NCBI GenBank assembly: GCA_903873705.1
Contig: CAIQPK010000009.1
Coordinates: 1 to 64,000 of the forward strand
From: an uncultured Acidobacteriota bacterium
GTDB lineage: Bacteria > Acidobacteriota > Terriglobia > Terriglobales > Acidobacteriaceae
Reading direction: 5' to 3'
Length of the DNA: 64,000 nt
The translations under genes were made by a program, and so were the position numbers. Of this stretch, positions 57,800 to 64,000 are shown one piece after another. The notes under the pieces are model-generated. The model ran no database searches. It was not told where the DNA came from and saw only the letters and a program-made list of their open reading frames with translations. Each line of letters begins with the position of its first letter. Position 1 is the first letter of the stretch.

Positions 57800-58491
57800 A
57801 GGCCGGCACGGAGAATCGGACGAAGACGATTGCCGCAGGCGTGCTGGGTACGATTGCCGTCATAGCGGTGCTGTATACGCTGTACAGCCAGTTCGGTGGA
57901 AGCAGTGCGCCGATTGCGCCGCGACCGCAGGGACCGTTGGCGCAGGGGATCAGCACGACGAATAATGCGATTGCAGGGACGGATAGCCGGACGACCACGA
58001 ATGCGGGCAACGGGCAGGAAAAAGTAGCCACGATGCCCACGGGTAATGCGGCGGGGGTTCCGGCGAAGAAGATGGCGACGTCCTCGGCGAGCCTGGACCC
58101 GACGCTGGATCAGAGCGCGATGCTGCGGACCGAGCACCTGGTTTATGCGGGGTCAGGGCGGAATGTTTTCTCGGCTTCGTATGTGCCTGCCGTGGTGATT
58201 CCGAAGGTGATTGCGCCGGTGAGAAAGAATTTGCCGCCACCGCAGCAGGTGTACACGCCGCCGCCGGGGCCGCCGCCGCCGCCGCCGATCAACCTGAAGT
58301 TCTTTGGGACGGCTACGCGGGCTAATGGGACTCGGCAGGCGTTTTTGCTGCAGGGCGATGATGTGTTCCTGGCTTCGCAGGGCGATATTGTGGCGCGAAA
58401 GTATCGGATCGTGTCGATTTCAGCTGGGAGTATCCAGGTGGAAGACATGGCGAATAGCAATACGCAGACGCTGCCGCTGCAGTCGAACTAG
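57796..58491 (+). CDS. PilP/GspC-like periplasmic linker protein
   Basis: The 231-residue protein has a membrane helix (GVLGTIAVIAVLYTLYS), a long flexible region, a Pro-rich stretch (PPPQQVYTPPPGPPPPPP) and a small beta domain (FFGTATRANGTRQAFLLQGDDVFLASQGDIVARKYRIVSISAGSI). That domain matches the homology region of GspC and PilP that contacts the secretin. No secretin gene follows here. It overlaps the pilO-like gene by 4 bp. Confidence 0.8.
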   Translation: MKAGTENRTKTIAAGVLGTIAVIAVLYTLYSQFGGSSAPIAPRPQGPLAQGISTTNNAIAGTDSRTTTNAGNGQEKVATMPTGNAAGVPAKKMATSSASLDPTLDQSAMLRTEHLVYAGSGRNVFSASYVPAVVIPKVIAPVRKNLPPPQQVYTPPPGPPPPPPINLKFFGTATRANGTRQAFLLQGDDVFLASQGDIVARKYRIVSISAGSIQVEDMANSNTQTLPLQSN

Positions 58492-58526
58492 GGATTAGAA
58501 AATACAGATTAGAGATTAAGAGGCAG

Positions 58527-59492
58527 GTGCTGGTGGGCCTGACTTTTGCTGATGGCATGATGCGAGAGCCGACTCACAACGCGAAGCTCGAGACCGGTGA
58601 AGAGGGCTACCTGCTGCTGGCCATGGTGGTGATGGTGGCGCTGGTGCTGATTGCGCTGGCGGTGGCCGTGCCGGTGGTGGCGCGGGATTTGCGGCGGGAC
58701 AAGGAAGTGGAAAGCGCGCACCGGGCGGAGCAGTATGTCCGGGCGATCCGGCTGTACTATCGCAAGTTCAACTCGTATCCGCCTTCTCTGGAAGCGCTGG
58801 AGAAGTCGAATAACGTGCGGTTTTTGCGGCATCAATACGTCGATCCGCTGACAGGGAAGACGGATTGGCGGATTATTCGGGTGGGGCAGAACCAGACGAC
58901 GGTGAAGGGGTTCTTCGGCGAGCCGCTGGGTGGTTTGGATGCGAAGGGCATTGGGGGCGGGCTCGGGTCGGCGAGCAGTATGGCTTCGCCGGGGACAGGC
59001 GGAACACCGGGTACTAGCGGGACTTCGATCAATACGGGGTGCAGCGCGGCGACGAGTGCGTTCTGCGATCAGAAGACGACGACGAGCACGTCTGGCGGTG
59101 CCGCGGGCGCGCCGGGGATTGCGACGACGGGGGCGGGAAGCAGCACTCCATCGGCGTTTGGGTCGAGTGCGGGAGGCTCTGGCGGAGTGGGGCAGATTAT
59201 GGGCGTGGGGAGTGCTCGGTCGGGGCAGTCGATTCTGACGCCGAATCAGCAGGAAAGCTACGACACCTGGGAGTTCTTGTACGATCCGCGGATTGAGCTG
59301 ATGTATGCGAAGGCTAATATTCTGGGCGGCGGCGTGGGGTCGACGGCGGCTTCCGCGTTTGGCAGCGATGCGACGAGTGGGAAGTCGAACGCGGGGGGAA
59401 ATAATCCGCTGGGAAATGGAACAGGGACGAATCAGGGGACCGGTGCGGGGAGTGGTTCGGGTTCGGGAACGGGCACGAACAAGCCTTTTTGA
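58527..59492 (+). CDS. Type IV pilin-like (GspG-type) pseudopilin lacking Glu5
   Basis: The protein is 321 residues from GTG 58527 (AGAGG upstream; ATG 58557 also possible). The prepilin cleavage point GEEG/YLLLAMVV lies at 27/28, followed by the hydrophobic helix and EVESAHRAEQYVRAIRLYYRKFNSYPPSLEAL, the GspG-type body with DPLTGKTDWRII. Mature residue 5 is Ala instead of Glu. After about 150 residues a long Gly/Ser/Thr-rich region follows, with an island YDTWEFLYDPRIEL, and the end is again Gly-rich. It is probably an assembled minor or major pseudopilin; the low-complexity part is unusual. Confidence 0.82.
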   Translation: MLVGLTFADGMMREPTHNAKLETGEEGYLLLAMVVMVALVLIALAVAVPVVARDLRRDKEVESAHRAEQYVRAIRLYYRKFNSYPPSLEALEKSNNVRFLRHQYVDPLTGKTDWRIIRVGQNQTTVKGFFGEPLGGLDAKGIGGGLGSASSMASPGTGGTPGTSGTSINTGCSAATSAFCDQKTTTSTSGGAAGAPGIATTGAGSSTPSAFGSSAGGSGGVGQIMGVGSARSGQSILTPNQQESYDTWEFLYDPRIELMYAKANILGGGVGSTAASAFGSDATSGKSNAGGNNPLGNGTGTNQGTGAGSGSGSGTGTNKPF

Positions 59493-59581
59493 GGTATTGG
59501 CGGGGGTTGGCCTCCGAGGCTGAAGCCCCTTGGTTTATGGGCTCCTCATGTGGGGGCTGAAGCTCGTACCCTCCAAAAGCG

Positions 59582-59613
59582 AAGACCAGCGTCCATTCAG
59601 GATGGCTGGTCTT
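59582..59613 (+). terminator. Probable terminator of the pilus operon
   Basis: AAGACCAGC (59582-59590) and GCTGGTCTT (59605-59613) form a 9-bp stem with an inner CC/GG pair; the tail GTTGTTG is only partly U-rich. Confidence 0.6.
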
Positions 59614-59644
59614 GTTGTTGGGGTCTGGCTTTGAGTAGCTGGGA

Positions 59645-59830
59645 TTACTTGTTTTCTTTGGCTAGTTCCTGGGAGTGGCGATGGGCTTCTGCGGCGTGCT
59701 CCTGGGCTAGCTTGGATTGCTCGTGGGCGCTGAGATGGTCGCCCTTGTTGTGGGATGCCGCGGCTTCAAGGTGGGCCTGGGCGGCGAGGTTATGGAACTC
59801 GATGGCGCGTTGGCCGATGGTGTTGGGCAT
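59645..59830 (-). CDS. Small His/Ala/Glu-rich soluble protein, 61 residues
   Basis: From ATG 59830 (GAGGAG 7 nt upstream) the protein reads MPNTIGQRAIEFHNLAAQ and continues as one amphipathic helix region with HLEAAASHNKGDHLSAHEQS and EHAAEAHRHSQELAKENK. Eight histidines in 61 residues suggest metal binding. Similar small His-rich helical proteins occur beside stress genes in several phyla, but I cannot name a family. Confidence 0.65.
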   Translation of the reverse strand: MPNTIGQRAIEFHNLAAQAHLEAAASHNKGDHLSAHEQSKLAQEHAAEAHRHSQELAKENK

Positions 59831-59989
59831 GGTCGTTCTCCTCAGTTGATAGGATGCCATGCGTGGCCTTTGCGAACGCATGGGGGTGCGATGTTGGCGG
59901 AGAAGGGACGGGGCGGGGCCGACTGTGAGTGATGAGCATTTGAGGGTGTCTGCTAGCCGCTAGAATCGGAATAGGCTGCATTTTTCCTT

Positions 59990-61165
59990 ATGGACTCGTT
60001 TTTCTCGCGCTTCAAAAATCCGCTGGTGCTGGTGGCCTTCGTGCTGCTGCAGACGATTGCGCTGGCGGTGCAGGTGCAGAACAACGAGGTGCGCGGCAAT
60101 GAGGCGGATGGGCCGAGGGTGTCGCGGCTGCGGCATTTGACCGTGATGACGGTGACACCGATCGAACGGCTGTTGCATGGCGGAAATCTGAATGTGCGTA
60201 GTGTGTGGTCGAACTACGTTGACCTGAGGCACACGCGGCAGCAGAATCGTGACCTGCAGCAGGAAGTGGCGCGGCTGAGGCAGGAACAGGCGGCGTTTGC
60301 CGAGGACGCTGAGCAGGGTCGGCGGGTCCAGGCGCTGCTGGCGTTCAAGCAGCAGTACATTGCGTCGACTGTAGCGGCGCAGGTGATCGGGACCAGCGGG
60401 AGCGACCGCTCGCGGCTGGTGTATATCGACAAGGGATCGAACGACGGCATACGGCCTGATCAGCCAGTGATGACTCCGGATGGCGTGGTGGGTAAAGTGC
60501 GCGATGTGTTTCCGCACACCGCGCAACTGCTGCTGATCAACGATCCGACGGCGGGTGCCGGAGTGATTCTGCAGTCGACGCGGATTCGCGGGATTCTGCG
60601 CGGCGATGCCAGCGGAAAAGTGCTGATCAACAACCTGACGGCGGACTCGCGGATCAAGCCGGGCGAGCAGGTGATCACGTCGGGAGGCGATGGTGTGTTC
60701 CCGCGCGGACTGCCGGTGGGGGTAATTACGGCGATTGCGCCTGACCCGGAGCATCAGCCTTATACGGCGATCACGATCAAGCCAGCGGCGGACCTGGCTC
60801 GGCTGGAAGAGGTGCTGGTGGTGACCGGGACGCAGTCGACGCTGCCGGCGCTGGCGCAGCAGGATGCGGATTCAGCACTGGCGACAGCAAGTGCGAAGCG
60901 CGCTGCCGACCTGGCAGCGGAACGGCTGCCGAGTATTCATGATGATGATGCGCCGGTGGCGCCGGGAGCGGTTGCGCCAGCAGCGACGCCGGATGGGAAA
61001 CCTCCGCTGCCGATTGTGCCGCGACCGCAGCCGACGCTGCATCCGGACAAATACACGCCGGGGACGACGCCTTCGGCGGAAGACTTGACTCCGGGAGCGC
61101 CTAAAGCGGGTGCTCCGGTGAAGGCGCCTGAAGCGGCGAAACCGAAGGGTGAGCCGCAACCGTAA
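59990..61165 (+). CDS. mreC: Rod-shape determining protein MreC
   Basis: The 391-residue bitopic protein has an N-terminal helix (PLVLVAFVLLQTIALAVQV) and a coiled coil (RQQNRDLQQEVARLRQEQAAF). The periplasmic beta-barrel core follows, with STVAAQVIGTSGSDRSRLVYIDKGSNDGI and RIKPGEQVITSGGDGVFPRGLPVG. The tail of about 100 residues is Ala/Pro-rich. MreC links MreB filaments to PBP2 during side-wall growth. mreB is not in the window and may lie elsewhere. Confidence 0.95.
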   Translation: MDSFFSRFKNPLVLVAFVLLQTIALAVQVQNNEVRGNEADGPRVSRLRHLTVMTVTPIERLLHGGNLNVRSVWSNYVDLRHTRQQNRDLQQEVARLRQEQAAFAEDAEQGRRVQALLAFKQQYIASTVAAQVIGTSGSDRSRLVYIDKGSNDGIRPDQPVMTPDGVVGKVRDVFPHTAQLLLINDPTAGAGVILQSTRIRGILRGDASGKVLINNLTADSRIKPGEQVITSGGDGVFPRGLPVGVITAIAPDPEHQPYTAITIKPAADLARLEEVLVVTGTQSTLPALAQQDADSALATASAKRAADLAAERLPSIHDDDAPVAPGAVAPAATPDGKPPLPIVPRPQPTLHPDKYTPGTTPSAEDLTPGAPKAGAPVKAPEAAKPKGEPQP

Positions 61166-61169
61166 AACT

Positions 61170-61694
61170 ATGGCCGAACACAGTTACACATCTCGACAGG
61201 AGCTCGACCAGTACGCCTTTCATCCGGCGGTGACGCTGCTGGTGCCGGTGGCGGCCGTGCTGCTGCAGGCGGTGCTGCCACGGCTGTGGACGCGGCTGAT
61301 TATCCTGGACCTGCCGCTGATCGTGGTGATTTTTTTCGCGCTGTCGCCGCGCAGTCCCATCGCGGGAACGGTGACGGGGACCTTTATCGGGCTGTTTCAG
61401 GACGGCTTGACCAGTCTGCCACTGGGTGTGAACGGGATTGCGAAGGCGATTGTGGGCTACATCGCGGCGAGCCTGGGATTTGCGGTGGATGCCGACAACC
61501 TGGTGAACCGGGTGGCAATCAATTTTGTCTTCTGCCTGATGCAGAGCCTGCTGCTTTACCTGATCGAGCACTTCCTGGTGGGGAACGCCGATGCGCATCT
61601 GCGGCCGCTCTATGAGCTGTTGAGGGCGGTGTGCAATACGGTGGTGGCGGTGCCTATTTTCTTTATGCTCGATACGTTCCGGCACCGGGACTAG
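61170..61694 (+). CDS. mreD: Rod-shape determining protein MreD
   Basis: The 174-residue integral membrane protein has about five hydrophobic segments, with the family pieces ILDLPLIVVIFFAL, GTFIGLFQDGLTSLPLGVNGIAKAIVGY and a C-terminal PLYELLRAVCNTVVAVPIFFML. It starts at ATG 61170, 4 bp after the mreC stop. It works with MreC and PBP2 in the elongasome. Confidence 0.93.
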   Translation: MAEHSYTSRQELDQYAFHPAVTLLVPVAAVLLQAVLPRLWTRLIILDLPLIVVIFFALSPRSPIAGTVTGTFIGLFQDGLTSLPLGVNGIAKAIVGYIAASLGFAVDADNLVNRVAINFVFCLMQSLLLYLIEHFLVGNADAHLRPLYELLRAVCNTVVAVPIFFMLDTFRHRD

Positions 61695-61747
61695 GCCTGA
61701 GTTGGGCCACGAAAAGCGGCGTAAAATAAGGGCAGAAGGCACTCACG

Positions 61748-63649
61748 ATGGATACGCGGCACGTCGAACGCAAAGAGAAATTGTCAGCGGTGAAGCTGCA
61801 CGCTTCGCAGTACATCATTGCGGCGGTGCTGCTGGTGCTGGCGGTGGGTTTGTGGCGGCTGCAGGTGCTGGGTGCGAGCAACTATCGGGTGCTGGCTGAG
61901 CAGAACCGGGTTCGGAAGGTGCCGGTGCTGGCGCCGCGGGGGAAGATTTTCGATCGCGAAGGCCGCATCATCGTCGACAACTATCCTTCGGTGAGCTGCT
62001 ACCTGTTGCGTGAGCAGCAGAAGAATCTTGATGCCGATCTGCCGTTGATTGCAGCGGGGCTGCATCTCCCCATAGAGCAGATCGAGGCTACGCTGAAGCG
62101 CTATGCGTATGCGCCGAAGTATCAGCCGCTGCCGTTGAAGCAGGACATCACGCCGGATGAGCAGGCGTTTGTCGAGGCGCATCGCAACGAGCTGCCAGAG
62201 CTGGAGACGCTGGATGAGCAGCGCCGGCTGTATCCGCGGGATGGGTTTGCGGCACACCTGATCGGGTATGTGGGCGAGGTGAGCGAGAACGATCTGAATT
62301 CGTCGAAGTATGCGGCTTACTCGCCGGGCGATGTGGTGGGCAAGTCGGGTGTGGAACAGGCGTATGACGGGGTGCTGCGCGGTGTGGACGGCTCGCGCAA
62401 TGTGGTGGTGAACTCGCACGGCAAGGAGGTGGGTCAGCTGGGGCAGGAACTGGCTACGCCGGGGCAGGATATTCACCTGACGATCGACCTGGATATTCAG
62501 AAGGCGGTGGAGAAGCAGCTGGAAGGGCGCGTTGGGGGGATCGTCGTGATGGATCCGCATAACGGCGAAATCCTGGCGATGGCGTCTCGACCGACGTTCG
62601 ATCCCAACCAGTTTCTGCATTTGAGCAAGGCGTACTGGTCGTCGATTGTGAATGACGAGGACCATCCGATGATGAACAAGACCATCCAGGCGCAGCTGGC
62701 GCCGGGGTCGACGTTCAAGATCATCATGTCGATGGCGGGGCTGCAGGAAGGCGTGGCGGAGACGCTGCAGGTGAACTGCACGGGCGGCGCGGACTTTTAT
62801 GGGCACTACTTCAAGTGCGACCGGCACCACGGTGGCGTGAACATCAACAACGCGATACCGCTCTCTTGCGACACGTTTTTTTACACGCTGGCCAACAAGC
62901 TGGGTATCGACACCATGGCGAAGTATGCGACTTCCGTGGGTATTTCTCAGCGGACGGGTATCGATTTGCCGGAAGAGGCGTCGGGGGTGATGCCGTCGAC
63001 GGCGTGGAAGCTGAAGACGCAGCATGACAAGTGGTATGCCGGCGAGACGATTTCGGTGGGTATTGGGCAGGGCGCGATTGAAGCGACTCCGCTGCAACTG
63101 GCGCGTGCGCTGAGCGGGATTGCTTCGGGGGGCGTTCTGCGGCGGCCGCACGTGGTGCTGCCGGAGGGGATTCCGCCGGAGCAGCTTTCAGCGGTGCAGA
63201 GCACGTTCAGCGGGTCGGGTGACAAGACCGTGCCGCTGACGGCGGCGAATTGGCAGACGATCACGGATGCGATGGCGCAGACGACGATTATGGGGACGGC
63301 TGCGGCATCGCATATGGAAGGCATCGACTTTATTGGTAAGACGGGCACGGCGCAGGTGATGAGCCATGACGCGCTGGCGAGGTCGGGCGGGGGACACAAG
63401 ACGGTACCGAACTCGTGGTTTGTGGGCATGGCGCCGCGGCGGAATCCCGACATCGTGGTGGCCGTGCTGTGGCAGAACGGCGACCAGGGAGCGAACTCGG
63501 CGAAACTGGCGGCGAACATTATCGATACGTTCGTGACCAAGCAGCGCAAGGCTGCGGGGAACCTGCACATTGCCGAAACGCCGCAGGTGGATGAGGCGGA
63601 TAAGTCGAAGATGGTGACGGCGGCGGCCTCTTCGCCTACGGGGCAGTAG
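61748..63649 (+). CDS. mrdA: Penicillin-binding protein 2
   Basis: The 633-residue class B transpeptidase crosslinks side-wall peptidoglycan. One membrane helix (YIIAAVLLVLAVGLWRLQV) is followed by the pedestal domain (GKIFDREGRIIVDNYPS, YVGEVSEND) and the transpeptidase domain with the three active-site motifs: STFK at 321-324, SCD in PLSCDTFFYTLANKLG, and KTG in GKTGTAQV. AAGG lies upstream of the ATG. It sits between mreD and rodA, the usual order. Confidence 0.96.
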   Translation: MDTRHVERKEKLSAVKLHASQYIIAAVLLVLAVGLWRLQVLGASNYRVLAEQNRVRKVPVLAPRGKIFDREGRIIVDNYPSVSCYLLREQQKNLDADLPLIAAGLHLPIEQIEATLKRYAYAPKYQPLPLKQDITPDEQAFVEAHRNELPELETLDEQRRLYPRDGFAAHLIGYVGEVSENDLNSSKYAAYSPGDVVGKSGVEQAYDGVLRGVDGSRNVVVNSHGKEVGQLGQELATPGQDIHLTIDLDIQKAVEKQLEGRVGGIVVMDPHNGEILAMASRPTFDPNQFLHLSKAYWSSIVNDEDHPMMNKTIQAQLAPGSTFKIIMSMAGLQEGVAETLQVNCTGGADFYGHYFKCDRHHGGVNINNAIPLSCDTFFYTLANKLGIDTMAKYATSVGISQRTGIDLPEEASGVMPSTAWKLKTQHDKWYAGETISVGIGQGAIEATPLQLARALSGIASGGVLRRPHVVLPEGIPPEQLSAVQSTFSGSGDKTVPLTAANWQTITDAMAQTTIMGTAAASHMEGIDFIGKTGTAQVMSHDALARSGGGHKTVPNSWFVGMAPRRNPDIVVAVLWQNGDQGANSAKLAANIIDTFVTKQRKAAGNLHIAETPQVDEADKSKMVTAAASSPTGQ

Positions 63650-63676
63650 CTCTGCCGCTACACTGTTGCGAAGCAC

Positions 63677-64000
63677 ATGTTTCGATTTAGAGGATTTCGC
63701 GATTTCGACTGGGTCCTGCTGGGATTCGTGATGCTGCTCTCGCTGATCAGCGTGCTGGAGATCCGTTCGGCTACGGAGATGACGAAGTTTCACGGGTTTC
63801 ATCAGAAGCAGATGATCTTCCTGCTGATCGGGATCGTGGTGATGTTCGCGATTTCTGCGCTGGATTATCACCGGCTGCTGGATATTGCGCCGTGGGCTTA
63901 CGGGGTAAGCATCGTATCGCTGCTGGCTGTGCTGGTGGTGGGTAAGAAGGTGCTGGGGGCGCGGCGGTGGATCAACCTGGGCGGCGGGGCGCACTTTCAG
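63677..64000 (+). CDS. rodA: RodA glycosyltransferase, 5' part only
   Basis: The frame begins ATG 63677 and is still open at the window end, giving 108 residues. It shows FDWVLLGFVMLLSLISVLEIRS, several membrane helices, and GARRWINLGGGAHFQ, the RodA/FtsW signature that precedes the family PSE motif. SEDS proteins polymerise glycan strands with a class B PBP, here the adjacent mrdA product. The gene is cut by the window edge, not broken. Confidence 0.93.
   Translation, partial: MFRFRGFRDFDWVLLGFVMLLSLISVLEIRSATEMTKFHGFHQKQMIFLLIGIVVMFAISALDYHRLLDIAPWAYGVSIVSLLAVLVVGKKVLGARRWINLGGGAHFQ

Noticed and set aside
61784-63151. A 455-codon frame antisense to mrdA
   Set aside because: The + strand has STFK, SCD and KTG motifs; this is a shadow.

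Overview
The window fits the chromosome of an aerobic, diderm member of the Acidobacteriota, most likely class Terriglobia (Granulicella, Edaphobacter or Terriglobus relatives). The evidence is three PEP-CTERM proteins, a BamA/SurA-like/TamB outer-membrane block, a merged type II secretion/type IV pilus operon, sigma/anti-sigma operons, high G+C, and short hairpin repeats scattered between genes. No rRNA, tRNA, IS element, prophage or CRISPR array is visible. On the + strand G exceeds C almost throughout, whichever strand carries the gene, so the window probably lies in one replichore. The stretch 1451-3130 is an exception: it is richer in A+T and has no skew.

Layout. 1-9 kb: tyrosine catabolism (fahA, hpd) with an NHL-repeat protein, ndk, a GDSL esterase, a VOC protein and two orphan secreted proteins. 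9-16 kb: a pseudouridine synthase, a PEP-CTERM protein, and a four-gene envelope operon (ECF sigma, zinc anti-sigma, TM2-type membrane protein, DUF4097 protein). 16-22 kb: sodC, an orphan higA, tdk, an isoprenylcysteine methyltransferase-like protein, two more PEP-CTERM proteins, a methyltransferase, a VOC protein and trpD. 22.5-30 kb: sucCD, a secreted DinB-like protein, an AI-2E family transporter, aroK with a complex leader, a second sigma factor with a coupled small partner, and a MoeB/ThiF-type enzyme.

30.7-41 kb: bamA-like, surA-like and tamB as an outer-membrane assembly operon, then a BON-domain protein and a ubiA-family prenyltransferase. 41-49 kb: stress proteins (CsbD, DUF5670), pheA, a Tat-exported aminotransferase, gnd, erpA and rpsA. 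49-59.5 kb: a TonB-domain protein, then gspF, a Phd/VapC toxin-antitoxin pair, gspE, and pilM-, pilN-, pilO- and pilP-like genes with a pseudopilin. 60-64 kb: the rod-shape cluster mreC, mreD, mrdA and rodA, the last cut by the window edge.

The most interesting signal is upstream of aroK (27.4-27.6 kb, minus strand). A CRP-like palindrome overlaps a promoter, which is followed by a possibly leaderless 26-codon reading frame carrying consecutive Tyr-Trp-Tyr codons, an intrinsic terminator and then aroK. Together these look like a ribosome-mediated aromatic amino acid attenuator for shikimate kinase. Other notable points are a 32-bp tandem duplication that shifts the frame of a membrane protein gene, four copies of a heptanucleotide inside a MoeB-like gene, a palindromic repeat present both in frame inside bamA and between genes, a Shine-Dalgarno-masking inverted repeat before the BON gene, and a toxin-antitoxin pair inside the secretion/pilus operon.
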